A DNA stretch of 17,299 nt from Planctomycetaceae bacterium (GTDB lineage Bacteria > Planctomycetota > Planctomycetia > Pirellulales > Thermoguttaceae). Below the pieces are notes generated by a model that was not told the DNA's origin, did not search any database, and saw nothing but the letters and a program-made list of their open reading frames with translations. Both the position numbers and the translations under genes were made by a program. The stretch spans positions 1 to 17,299 of the forward strand of contig JAISNF010000354.1 of NCBI GenBank assembly GCA_031276415.1, given 5' to 3'. Shown here piece by piece: positions 1 through 8,028 of this stretch (within the stretch, counting starts at the first letter, position 1; every line of letters starts with the position of its first letter).

Positions 1-80
1 TCTTCCGCCACAACAAACGATACAAAATTTAATAAAACAAATACAATAAAAATATAACCGTATTTTAATTTCATTTTCAT
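1..80 (-). CDS. Partial CDS: N-terminus of an exported protein (signal peptide), cut by window edge
   Basis: Reading leftwards from an ATG at 80-78 there are 26 uninterrupted codons that run off the window. The peptide starts MKMKLKYGY, then has a hydrophobic stretch of about 15 residues (IFIVFVLLNFVSFVV) and an Ala-Glu at the end. This is the layout of a Sec signal peptide: basic n-region, hydrophobic core, small residue at the likely cleavage point after Ala25. A second in-frame ATG at 74-72 is an equally possible start. No Shine-Dalgarno sequence is visible upstream, only A-rich sequence. The mature protein lies outside the window, so no function can be given. It is on the same strand as the following genes, but the 374-bp spacer makes a shared transcript unlikely. 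Confidence 0.55.
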   Translation of the reverse strand, partial: MKMKLKYGYIFIVFVLLNFVSFVVAE

Positions 81-100
81 TTTATTTTTTTAATTGTTAA

Positions 101-294
101 AAGGAACTTCTAAAAAATACAAATTTATTTTTTATTAACCACAGAGAACACAGAGTTCACAGAGAATAATTTTTTAAATATTTTAGATCAAAAGGCAATT
201 ATAATATTAAATAATGTTTTGATTTTAAATAACGTTTCGATTCCAATTAAAAATTCCTCTGTGAACTCTGTAGTCTCTGTGGTTAAATAAAAAT
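101..294. repeat. Dispersed intergenic repeat, copy 1, with long inverted arms
   Basis: Starts with ggaacttctaaaaa, the outer edge shared with copies at 3587, 10817 and 17141. Two arms, 135-164 and 257-286, are inverted repeats of about 30 bp with two mismatches (ttaaccacagag...ttcacagag) around a 92-bp AT-rich centre. Part of the centre (attggaatcgaaacgttattt on the minus strand, with small changes) also occurs at 3657 and 17198, so these are members of one family. No coding content. Confidence 0.75.
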
Positions 295-351
295 AGTGAA
301 GCAGTTACTAAAATTAAAATGTGAACAGTTAAATTAATTTTTCCGCAACAC

Positions 352-379
352 GTTTTCCGTGACACAGCACGGTAAAAAC
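352..379. terminator. Possible weak terminator hairpin downstream of the QW-repeat gene
   Basis: Stem ccgtg/cacgg around the loop acacag, extended by gttt/aaac with a small bulge. It lies about 75 bp past the stop codon of the gene that ends at 455 on the minus strand. No strong T-tract follows on that strand, so a terminator role is a guess. Confidence 0.3.
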
Positions 380-454
380 AAAAACGTATCGTAGTTGAAT
401 CATTTGCGAAGTTTACCGGAAAGACGATCAGAAGTCAACCGCCTAACCTTAATC

Positions 455-2275
455 TTAATCCGTCATTGTGTAAATTCCCGAATTTCTGTAATAGACTTCG
501 AGAATGTAAGTCAACAGGCATGTGGTGTAAAGACGACCGTAATGAGTTCCCCATTTATCTTGTACGGGAAGATTCGGATTCCAACTTCCGGCGTTGGAGC
601 CTTGTTTTTCCTGATGTTGTACGAGAAGTTCACGCATCCGGTTGTTCCAGATTTTCCATGGTTCGCCGCCAAAATGATGTAACGTTTGCGTTGCGTAAAA
701 CCAATAATACGCATCCCGTTTGTAATGCTCATCGAATGTCGGTTGATGTTCCGGTTTGATTAAAATCCGAATACCTTGTTCAAGACGTTGATCATTTCGT
801 TTCCAGCCAAGTAATTCACGGCAAAGCAACGCCTCCGCCGTCATGGAAATCCGAAATTCCGGTTCTTGTTCCCGATAAATGTATTGACTGCCGTTGTTAC
901 GGCTGACCGAATCAAGATATTTCATAATGTTTCGGTAAATCTCCGGCGGAACCGATAAACCCGCCGCCTCGCCGCTACGTAACGCTAATACAATCCAACC
1001 CGTAACAGAAACATCCGATCCCGACCGGAAACGATCCGCCCGATAACGCCATCCGCCCTCAATACTCTGGTGTTTCAAACAATAATCAATCGCCCGCTGC
1101 GCCGGTTCACGAAGTGTCTGATCTTGCGTCATTGCCAACCGTTCACAAAGCGCAATCGTACAAAGACCATGCGTGTAAAAACGTTGCTCATAATGAGCCA
1201 GCCCCTCCCGAAAAAAACAACCGTCTTCAGAATTTTGTTGCAGAAAAAGCCAGTCCCAGCCGGTTCGAACCGATTTGCTAAACTCAATCAGTTGCGGATG
1301 TTTCGCATCAGGCGTTACACCATAACCCTGAAACGCTAATAACGCCATAGCGGTTGCGGCGTTACGATTATCACGGGTTCGCGGCGCAGCATCACGATAA
1401 GGACCCGAAAGCGACCATGAACCATTCGGCATCTGAACACGAACCAACCAACGAAGCGCAGCAATAACCGATTCGTCCGTCTGACTACTTCCGCCGCCTT
1501 TGCCCAAAATATTCGCCCGACTGCCGATTTCACGACTCGACAAACTAAATCCCGTCGGAATCTCCGGCGAATTTTCCGTTGCATGAACCGGCTCACTTTC
1601 AATAACCGTTTCCACTTTCAACGGCACCGCTTTCGGCATTTCAACCGGCGGTAATTCCTGCGGAACAATAATCGTCGAAACTTCAGCCTCCGAAGATTCC
1701 AAACCAAGCGGAAAATCCCGAACAAAATTCACCGGAACCTCATCAATACCCAAAATGATCGTGAACGAATCCTTTGAACTTTTCTGAAAAAAAAGAATCG
1801 CAAGAAAAATAAATAAACAAACGTGAAAAAGAAAACTCCAAACCCAAGGCAAAAGAATTTCACGAATCGCCGCCGCTAATTCTTCCTGAACATCCCGCTG
1901 TTTTTCCGGTTGCAAATATTGTTGCTGTTCTTCTTGAACCGTTTCAGGAATTGTTTTAGAATTTGCGTCAAAAATTGTTTTAGAAATGTTTTCTGAAACA
2001 GTTTTCGGTTGTCTTAACTTTTTGGGAAAAACTATTTTTTGAGGAAGTTTATCTTTACCTTTGATGAGACGAAGTAAAAAAATTGCTGTTTCATCGGAAA
2101 ACAGATTTTGCGGTTCATAAGAGGAGTTTAGTTTTGTTTTTTTGGAGCCGGAATTTTTTTTTCGTTTCGGCTGATTCGTAACAATAATCACCGCCGCCGG
2201 ATTTACCGGATTCGCCGCAACCGGTGTTGATTTTGGTTTTGGCTGTTCGTTATTGGCTGATTCGTTTTCGTTCAA
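455..2275 (-). CDS. Membrane-anchored prenyltransferase/squalene-oxidase (QW) repeat protein
   Basis: 606 residues. Residues 1-138 are polar and low complexity (Pro, Lys, Gln rich). One transmembrane segment spans about 141-163 (LPWVWSFLFHVCLFIFLAIL). A linker with many Pro and Glu follows, and an alpha/alpha-toroid domain occupies about 265-600. QW-type motifs are visible: QMPNGSW (281-287), QSIEGGW (403-409) and a looser one ending GSW at 565. This is the repeat fold of squalene-hopene cyclases and prenyltransferase subunits, but I see no DxDD acid motif, so hopanoid cyclisation is not supported. Planctomycetes carry many such proteins of unknown role. The start is TTG, chosen because a full AAGGAGGT lies 6-7 bases upstream. 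One membrane segment with a small N-terminal side suggests the toroid domain lies across the membrane, but orientation is an inference. Confidence 0.85.
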   Translation of the reverse strand: MNENESANNEQPKPKSTPVAANPVNPAAVIIVTNQPKRKKNSGSKKTKLNSSYEPQNLFSDETAIFLLRLIKGKDKLPQKIVFPKKLRQPKTVSENISKTIFDANSKTIPETVQEEQQQYLQPEKQRDVQEELAAAIREILLPWVWSFLFHVCLFIFLAILFFQKSSKDSFTIILGIDEVPVNFVRDFPLGLESSEAEVSTIIVPQELPPVEMPKAVPLKVETVIESEPVHATENSPEIPTGFSLSSREIGSRANILGKGGGSSQTDESVIAALRWLVRVQMPNGSWSLSGPYRDAAPRTRDNRNAATAMALLAFQGYGVTPDAKHPQLIEFSKSVRTGWDWLFLQQNSEDGCFFREGLAHYEQRFYTHGLCTIALCERLAMTQDQTLREPAQRAIDYCLKHQSIEGGWRYRADRFRSGSDVSVTGWIVLALRSGEAAGLSVPPEIYRNIMKYLDSVSRNNGSQYIYREQEPEFRISMTAEALLCRELLGWKRNDQRLEQGIRILIKPEHQPTFDEHYKRDAYYWFYATQTLHHFGGEPWKIWNNRMRELLVQHQEKQGSNAGSWNPNLPVQDKWGTHYGRLYTTCLLTYILEVYYRNSGIYTMTD

Positions 2276-2280
2276 AGAAT

Positions 2281-2288
2281 ACCTCCTT
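2281..2288 (-). promoter_or_regulatory. Strong Shine-Dalgarno that fixes a TTG start
   Basis: Minus strand reads AAGGAGGT followed by ATTCT and then TTG at 2275. The spacing is ideal and there is no ATG nearby, so the gene starts at TTG. Confidence 0.8.
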
Positions 2289-2354
2289 AGGTAACTCTAA
2301 TCACCGCTTTTTAATTTAACCACAACCACAGAGAATACAGACAAAAGAAACAAG

Positions 2355-2512
2355 TCCGCAGATTCCGCTGATTATCGCAGATGATTTTTTGATAATACGA
2401 AACAACAAAATATACAAAAATTTTTAACTTTAACTTTAACTTTATTTTTATTTCATATTTTCGTTATTTTATATTTTAAGATTCATCTGCGATAATCTGC
2501 GAAATTTGCGGA
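2355..2512. repeat. MITE-like palindromic element, copy 1 (158 bp)
   Basis: Bounded by imperfect inverted repeats of about 35 bp that begin tccgcagatt and contain cgcagatgat. The interior holds three tandem copies of the hexamer aacttt. The same element occurs in opposite orientation at 10893-11044. Interiors match almost base for base; the main difference is two hexamer copies instead of three, which accounts for the 6-bp length difference. It is flanked by degraded accacagag-type sequence (about 2318-2345 and 2525-2545), so it sits inside a copy of the outer repeat, as the other copy does. It lies in the spacer between the QW-repeat gene and the small membrane protein gene. It contains no ORF of note. 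Confidence 0.8.
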
Positions 2513-2556
2513 CAATTTTTTTCTGTAAATTCTGTGTTCTTTTATTGGAAGTTACT

Positions 2557-2877
2557 TTATTTTTTCTTTTTCTTAGGCATAACGAACAAGGCGAAAAACG
2601 TAAATGGAATTACAACAAACCATAGTTTGGGTTTGAAAGCACAAAGGATTATGACGACCGGCATGACCAGCCACGCCCAAAATGGAACTTTTCGTAAATC
2701 CGCCCACGCCAGCCAAAGCAGAAACAAAATCGGAGATAATCGAATTAGTGAAGCAACCGGACGATTATGCGCCGGATCATTTGTCCAAAGCGCAATCGAA
2801 ATAACCGCAATAATCAATAAAATTATTGCAATAATTCCGAGCCGTTTCTGAAGTGATAAGCGGAACCAAAAATCCAT
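2557..2877 (-). CDS. Small membrane protein, three predicted transmembrane segments, unknown function
   Basis: 106 residues from the ATG at 2877. Hydrophobic segments at about 13-31 (LGIIAIILLIIAVISIALW), 43-58 (IRLSPILFLLWLAWA) and 66-98, the last long enough to form a hairpin of two short spans. The C-terminus is a lysine run (MPKKKKK), consistent with a cytoplasmic end. The ATG shares one base with the leuD stop codon (TGATG), a standard arrangement for translational coupling, so it is very probably made from the leuD transcript. One codon upstream lies an in-frame TTG (2880), which is less likely as the start. I do not recognise the family, and nothing in it points to leucine synthesis. 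Confidence 0.75.
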   Translation of the reverse strand: MDFWFRLSLQKRLGIIAIILLIIAVISIALWTNDPAHNRPVASLIRLSPILFLLWLAWADLRKVPFWAWLVMPVVIILCAFKPKLWFVVIPFTFFALFVMPKKKKK

Positions 2878-3479
2878 CAAATAATTCCGTGTATTTTTTC
2901 GTATTCGGTGATTTTGTGTTCTTTTTGAAGTGTCAAACCGATGTCGTCTAATCCTTGAATTAAACGTTGTTTGCGGAAATCGTCTATTTCAAACGGAATT
3001 GTCCGATTTTTTTCGTCTGAAATACAACAGTTTTCCAGATCAACAGTCAGTTTGAACGGACGATTTGCCGTTTCACGCCGGAACAATTCGTCAATCGTCT
3101 CTTCTGAAAGCCGAATCGGTAATAACCCGTTTTTAAAACAATTATTGTAGAAAATATCTGCAAATCCCGACGCCAGAATAACTCGAAAACCGAAATCATC
3201 CAACGCCCAAGGTGCATGTTCACGGCTGGAACCGCAACCAAAATTTTTTCGTGTCAACAAAATTGTTGCGTTTTGATATTCCGGTTTATTCAGTTCAAAA
3301 TCGGGATTGGGGGTTAGTTTTTCGTCCGTGTAACGCCAATCGTAAAACGCAAACCGACCAAATCCGGTACGCTCAATTCGTTTCAAAAATTGCTTCGGAA
3401 TAATCTGGTCCGTGTCAACATCGTTACGATCCATCGGAACAACTAATCCATTGTGTTTAGTAAATGCTCTCATTGTCAT
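2877..3479 (-). CDS. leuD: 3-isopropylmalate dehydratase small subunit
   Basis: 200 residues, the usual length for LeuD. LeuD pairs with the iron-sulfur subunit LeuC to isomerise 2-isopropylmalate to 3-isopropylmalate in leucine biosynthesis. The swivel-domain motifs are present: VDTDQIIPKQFL near residue 22-33 and NFGCGSSREHAPWAL near residue 79-93, which contributes substrate-binding residues. The C-terminus (FRKQRLIQGLDDIGLTLQ) is typical. Two in-frame ATGs (3479 and 3473) are both possible starts; neither has a Shine-Dalgarno sequence and the upstream DNA is a simple AATTT-rich run. leuC is not beside it: 686 bp of non-coding DNA lie upstream and a small membrane protein is coupled downstream. 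The product is certain; the exact start is not. Confidence 0.95.
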   Translation of the reverse strand: MTMRAFTKHNGLVVPMDRNDVDTDQIIPKQFLKRIERTGFGRFAFYDWRYTDEKLTPNPDFELNKPEYQNATILLTRKNFGCGSSREHAPWALDDFGFRVILASGFADIFYNNCFKNGLLPIRLSEETIDELFRRETANRPFKLTVDLENCCISDEKNRTIPFEIDDFRKQRLIQGLDDIGLTLQKEHKITEYEKIHGII

Positions 3480-3586
3480 TTTAATTTTAATTTAATTTAA
3501 TTTTGATTTAATTTTTCAACGGAATTTCCAATTTAATTTATCAACGCATAGAAATCAAGATAACATTCTATTTTCTTTTCACCATG

Positions 3587-3698
3587 GGGAACTTCTAAAA
3601 ACCACAAATATATTTTTATTAACCATAGAGGACACAGAGAACACAGAGGAAATTTTTAATTGGAATTGAAACGTTATTTATATTTAATATTAGTAATC
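3587..3698. repeat. Dispersed intergenic repeat, copy 3
   Basis: Begins gggaacttctaaaaacc, runs through acaaatatatttttatt and ttaaccatagag/gacacagag arms, then a centre (attggaattgaaacgtta) that matches the reverse complement of the centre of the copy at 101-294. It lacks the second accacagag arm, so it is a half copy. It lies in the leader region of leuD. Confidence 0.7.
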
Positions 3699-3774
3699 AT
3701 TCACGGTAATAGGTTTAAATCGTAAAGACGCAATGTATTGTGTCTCTAGTACAGTTGATGATTTTTTAATCTTA

Positions 3775-3825
3775 ACCCCGCAGGGGTCAGATTTTAGTTG
3801 ATAGTTGATAGTGGAGAGTGGAGAG
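3775..3825. repeat. Small hairpin plus heptamer tandem repeats
   Basis: 3775-3787 is a short perfect hairpin, accccgcaggggt. Then come two copies of ttgatag (3798-3811) and directly two copies of tggagag (3812-3825), all 7 bp long and in register. No gene overlaps. Confidence 0.6.
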
Positions 3826-3845
3826 TTTTGCAGGTGGAATTATTG

Positions 3846-3908
3846 CCAAAACGTGATTAGTGATAACCAAAAAGTGATTACCGATTGGCGAAAAGTGATT
3901 ACCGATTG
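3846..3908. repeat. 21-bp-period tandem repeat, three units
   Basis: Units at 3846-3866, 3867-3887 and 3888-3908. The second and third share aaaagtgattaccgattg exactly; the first is diverged (cgtgattagtgataa). The same 21-bp period, with an unrelated unit sequence, occurs at 9487-9570. Short reading frames on both strands cross it but are not convincing genes. Confidence 0.65.
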
Positions 3909-4034
3909 CTCAAAAGCAAACACTTTTTGGTCAAAAGTAAAACACTAAAAAGCCGGAAATTTGCCGTTTTTGCCCAAAAACACGGGAAAAAAGGGCAAAA
4001 ACAAATTGTAAATCGGTTTTGTAGGACAGTTTTT

Positions 4035-4097
4035 TTAACCGCAGATGACGCAGATAAACGCAGAAAAATAATTTGTGTTCCTCTGCGAAAATCGGCG
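4035..4097. repeat. cgcagat-type repeat fragment
   Basis: ttaaccgcagatgacgcag followed by ataaacgcag and, after a short A/T stretch, cctctgcgaaaatcggcg. The cgcagatnacgcagat pattern is the same vocabulary as the ends of the MITE-like element at 2355 and 10893, in a shorter, decayed form. Rest of the 3480-4165 spacer: AT-rich, no gene seen. Confidence 0.5.
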
Positions 4098-4165
4098 TTA
4101 TTAACGGGTAACAAATCGTTATTAGCAGGCAGCAAAAGTGTACGGGAATTATGCGACGTTTAGTT

Positions 4166-7100
4166 TTATGCGGCTTTGAGTAAGTTTCCGTTTTCGTCCA
4201 CATCAACAAAACGCACAGAAACCGGCTTCGAAATTCCTGATTCCTGCATCGTAATACCGTAAATCGTTGCCGCTGCCGCCATCGATTTTTTCGAATGAGT
4301 AATCATTAAAAATTGTGTGGCTGTACGGAATTGTTTTATAACATTCACAAACCGGTCAATATTTCCCTCGTCAAGAGCCGCATCACATTCGTCCAAAATA
4401 CAAACCGGATTCGGCTTGTAACGGAAAAACGCAAGCAGCAGAGCAACACAAGTCAACGTCTTTTCCCCACCACTCAACAACATGACACTCTTCAACTCCT
4501 TTCCCGGCGGCTTCGCAACAATGTCAACCCCGCTCTCCAGAATATTTTCCGAATCCTCCAACACAAGATCCGCATGACCACCACCAAAAAGATGTTGGAA
4601 TAACTCATGAAAATGTTGCTTGACTCCATTAAATGTTTCCTCAAAAAGTTGTTGACTTTCCCCGTTGATTTTTTCAATAATCTTTTCAATAGATTTTTTG
4701 GCACTCGTTAAATCATTGTACTGATTGGAAAGAGTTGTGTAACGCGTTTCCAATTCTTCCAACGTCTCAATCGCTTCAAGATTCACACTTCCAAGATGTT
4801 GCAATTTAGTACGCAAATCTTCAATCTCCTTTTGATAATCGCCGGACGATAACATTTCTTTACCAACAGGAAATTTAACAGAAAAATGTTCGTCATCGGA
4901 ATGTTCGTTATTGGAAGATTCGTCATTGGAAAGTTCGTCATTAGAAAGTTCCTCATTGGAAAGTTCATTTTCGGAAAGTTCGGAAGAAATTGTTTCGTTT
5001 TCGTTTTCATTTTCGTTATTCTTTTCATTTTCGTTATTCTTTTTATTGGTTTCAGTTGTTTGATTGTCAAGTTCAACAATGTCAATGCCGTAATCTTCAC
5101 GCATTCGGTCGATGAGTGTTTTCTGTTCCTGAATACAACGTTCAAGTTCGATTTGTTTGGAATGTACTTTGGTTCGCATTTTCTGGAGTTCATGCTGTAA
5201 CCGTTTCAATTCCGTTTGCGACTTCGCACGCCCGTCACTCAATTCCTGACGAACCCGATACGAACCAACCGCCTCACAAGTCATTGATTCTTTTTTGAGA
5301 TAAAGCGTCGCAAGACACGATTCAATACGGAGAATCGCCAACAAAATTCCTTCATGACGCTCTTTGAGCAATCGGCTGCGGCGTTGATGTTCCGCCAACA
5401 AGTTTTGACGTTCTTGAAGATGATCCTCAAACTGCCGGACGCGTTCCTTGAGAAAATCAAGCCGCTCCTCACTTTTGGCGAGTTCGATTTTCATATTGGT
5501 TGTTTTCCGTTGATGTTCGGCATATTGCAATTCCGATTTTTCCAATTGTTGTTTGGCTTCCATCTGCCGGATTTCCAAGTCCGCAAGTTGCTCGTTCAAC
5601 TCCTCGCGTAACAATTTCGTTTGTTCCAGTTCTTCTGCGGTACGGCGAATTTGCGCATCAAGTTTTTCGGTTTCGTCAAAAAGATGTTGGAACTGTTCCA
5701 AACCGTGCCGGAGACGTTCTTCGGCGGTGGAGAGTTTCAAACGTTGCGTGTCGTATTCTGTAACTGTTTTCTGATGTTCACGCGTTTCCTCTTCCACTTC
5801 CGTTTCGTCACCGGCAACACGTTCTTTGGCAACCGCAACCGCCATCTCTTTTTCCGTAACTTCGGAATCCAGAATGTTCATTTGTTCGCAAAGAGTTCGG
5901 AGTTCGCTCCGGCGTGTGATCAAACCGGACGAAGTATTCGGCGGTCCAACAATCAAAGCACCGTCAGGAGTAAGCAATTCACCGGAAACAGTTAAAAAAT
6001 TTGTCCGATCATCGCTTTCCTTGTAAAGTTGCCTCGCAACACTAAGATTGTCAACAAGCCATGTCCGCCCCAATAAACGTTGCGCAAGATGAACGAATTT
6101 CGGATCAACTTTGACAAATTGATCCGCCCGTCCGAGAACTCCGTTACGACCGGTAAATCCTTTTTCTTTCATCCAGGGTGCTTCTTTTTGCAACGGATCA
6201 AGCCAGATAAAACCAACACGTCCGGCAAAATGAATAGCGTTACGTTCAATATGCCGAAAGAGTTCCGCTTTGGGCGAAACGACAACATATTGAGCGTTTG
6301 CGCCCAACGCCAATTCGATCAGCGAGGCGGCTTCAACATCCACACGAAGCAAATCCGCAACAAGTCCGAAAACATGACGAAACGGACTTTGCGGATCATG
6401 TGATTGCTGCAATACCTCCTTAACTCCCGGATTAAGCCCTTCATTTTTACGAATCAATTCTTCCAGTACGGAAATTCGTTCACGCATTCCGCTTTGTTTT
6501 TGTTTTTGATCCGATAATTCTTGAGTGAGAAGGCTTAATTGTTGAATGCGGTTATTTTTACGTTGTCTGGCTTCTTCAAGTTGAATTTGTTTTTGGCGGA
6601 CGGAATCTTCCAGGTTTTCAACAAGATTACGAATGGTGTTGGATTGCAATTCAAGTTCGAGATTTTGTACTTTAAGTTTTTCCAACCGGTTGCTGTTTTG
6701 TTCTTTGCTGTGTTCAAGAGTTGCCAGTCGTGATTCCAGACCGCTGATGGAACCGGCAAGTTTTGCGTTTTGGCTGTTTTTTGTTTCGGCTTCTTTGAGG
6801 AGAGCGTCTTTTTCGTCTTGTTTTTTCTTACAAAAAAGAACCAGTTCTTCACTTTGCCGGATAAGTTTTTGATACGATTCTGTAATATCGGTAGTAGAAC
6901 GTTTTGCTTTTCGAATATCGTCGTTTGTTTTGTGCATCATTCCTTCAATATCGACACTTCGGATATTGAGTTCGACGAGTTGTCGTCCGTGATGGGTGAT
7001 TTCCGCTTCGAGTTCTTCTGCTTGTGCCGACTGGAGTTCGATGGTTGATTCTTCACCGGCGATTCGTTCCCGATTCGTTGCCATTTCACCTTCAAAACGA

Positions 7101-8020
7101 CGAATAATCTGATCCGTTTTTTCAATTTCAATAACAAAATCATTCAGTTTTTTTTCTTGTTCTTCAACATCGGCTGTCAAAGTATTTACGGTTTGGCTGA
7201 GCGTATCGGTTTCTGTTTGCAGTTCTTTGCATTGGACGGAGCGTTGGCGGTAATCAAGCAAACCGGATTGAATTCGTAATTCCTGAAGACGTTGCGTATA
7301 TTGACGATAAAGTTGTGCTTTTCCTGCCTGGTTTCGGGCGGAACGGAGTTGATGCTCGACTTCCGAAACAATATCGGACAACCGGACAAGATTTTGCTCA
7401 ACACGTTCAAGACGGCGTTGGACTTCCAATTTTTTGGCGTTGAAGCGGCTGATTCCGGCGGCTTCTTCGAAAATGACTCGCCGTTGCACGGCGGTGCTTT
7501 GCAATAAAGATTCAACACGTCCTTGTTCTATAATACTGTATGCTTGTGTTCCGAGACCGGTTCCGGTTAGTAAATCTTTAATATCTTTTAATCGTGTTGC
7601 TTGCCGGTTGATAAGATATTCCCCTTCGCCGCTTCGATAAACGCGGCGTGTGATATGAACTTCCGGCGTATCAAGACTGAATATTTTTTTGGAGTTGTCG
7701 AATGTCAGCGTGACTTCGGCGGAACTCATCGGCGGACGATCTGCACTGCCATTGAAAATAACATCCGTTGATTCATTGCTACGCAGTTTTTTCATACTCT
7801 GCTCGCCAAGAACCCATTTAACCGCATCAACAATATTCGATTTCCCTGATCCGTTGGGACCAACAAGCGCAGTAATACCGTCCTCGAACTCCAATCGGGT
7901 ACGATCCGCGAAACTCTTAAATCCGGCAATTTCTATAGCGCGAAGCACTGGTTTAGGTAATTTAGGGAAAATTGAAACTTTCGTTTCAAAGAGAATACGA
8001 AATTGTTCCCACCAGGTCAA
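4166..8020 (-). CDS. smc: Chromosome segregation/condensation ATPase SMC
   Basis: 1284 residues from the TTG at 8020, longer than the usual 1150-1200. SMC dimers with ScpA/ScpB extrude DNA loops and organise the nucleoid. In order: N-terminal ATPase lobe with KSFADRTRLEF and Walker A GPNGSGKS (54-61); a coiled coil (about 200-520); a hinge (about 525-695, with GLVADLL and GALIVGP); the return coiled coil (about 705-980); then the C-terminal lobe with signature LSGGEK (1182-1187) and Walker B ILDECDAALDE (Asp1210, Glu1211). Between the coil and the C-lobe lies an Asn/Glu/Ser-rich insert of about 60 residues with pentad repeats, which accounts for part of the extra length. About 25 residues precede the conserved core; a GTG at about 7948 would remove them but has no ribosome site. 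scpA and scpB are not in the window. It has its own spacer on both sides. Confidence 0.96.
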   Translation of the reverse strand: MTWWEQFRILFETKVSIFPKLPKPVLRAIEIAGFKSFADRTRLEFEDGITALVGPNGSGKSNIVDAVKWVLGEQSMKKLRSNESTDVIFNGSADRPPMSSAEVTLTFDNSKKIFSLDTPEVHITRRVYRSGEGEYLINRQATRLKDIKDLLTGTGLGTQAYSIIEQGRVESLLQSTAVQRRVIFEEAAGISRFNAKKLEVQRRLERVEQNLVRLSDIVSEVEHQLRSARNQAGKAQLYRQYTQRLQELRIQSGLLDYRQRSVQCKELQTETDTLSQTVNTLTADVEEQEKKLNDFVIEIEKTDQIIRRFEGEMATNRERIAGEESTIELQSAQAEELEAEITHHGRQLVELNIRSVDIEGMMHKTNDDIRKAKRSTTDITESYQKLIRQSEELVLFCKKKQDEKDALLKEAETKNSQNAKLAGSISGLESRLATLEHSKEQNSNRLEKLKVQNLELELQSNTIRNLVENLEDSVRQKQIQLEEARQRKNNRIQQLSLLTQELSDQKQKQSGMRERISVLEELIRKNEGLNPGVKEVLQQSHDPQSPFRHVFGLVADLLRVDVEAASLIELALGANAQYVVVSPKAELFRHIERNAIHFAGRVGFIWLDPLQKEAPWMKEKGFTGRNGVLGRADQFVKVDPKFVHLAQRLLGRTWLVDNLSVARQLYKESDDRTNFLTVSGELLTPDGALIVGPPNTSSGLITRRSELRTLCEQMNILDSEVTEKEMAVAVAKERVAGDETEVEEETREHQKTVTEYDTQRLKLSTAEERLRHGLEQFQHLFDETEKLDAQIRRTAEELEQTKLLREELNEQLADLEIRQMEAKQQLEKSELQYAEHQRKTTNMKIELAKSEERLDFLKERVRQFEDHLQERQNLLAEHQRRSRLLKERHEGILLAILRIESCLATLYLKKESMTCEAVGSYRVRQELSDGRAKSQTELKRLQHELQKMRTKVHSKQIELERCIQEQKTLIDRMREDYGIDIVELDNQTTETNKKNNENEKNNENENENETISSELSENELSNEELSNDELSNDESSNNEHSDDEHFSVKFPVGKEMLSSGDYQKEIEDLRTKLQHLGSVNLEAIETLEELETRYTTLSNQYNDLTSAKKSIEKIIEKINGESQQLFEETFNGVKQHFHELFQHLFGGGHADLVLEDSENILESGVDIVAKPPGKELKSVMLLSGGEKTLTCVALLLAFFRYKPNPVCILDECDAALDEGNIDRFVNVIKQFRTATQFLMITHSKKSMAAAATIYGITMQESGISKPVSVRFVDVDENGNLLKAA
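4892..5044 (-). repeat. In-frame tandem repeats inside smc
   Basis: 4892-4981 is six 15-bp units (plus-strand consensus aagttcgtcattgga) encoding pentads such as ELSND, ELSNE, ESSNN and EHSDD. Next to it, 4994-5044 encodes KKNNEN, EKNNEN and ENENE in 18-bp and 6-bp units. Both keep the frame open and lie where the coiled coil meets the C-terminal ATPase lobe. Confidence 0.85.
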
Positions 8021-8028
8021 GATCAATT

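Noticed and set aside
3846..3908. Possible CRISPR array
   Set aside because: Units are directly adjacent with 21-bp period and no spacers between them.
3885..4163. Plus-strand reading frame of 92 codons, and two minus-strand frames (3899-4135, 3931-4209) in the same stretch
   Set aside because: They run through 21-bp tandem repeats and a cgcagat-type repeat, have no ribosome site, no recognisable domain, and overlap each other and the end of smc.
4886..5200. Plus-strand frame of 104 codons with a regular FVIGKFVI-like pattern
   Set aside because: It is the antisense reading of the 15-bp repeats inside smc; the periodicity comes from the smc coding sequence.
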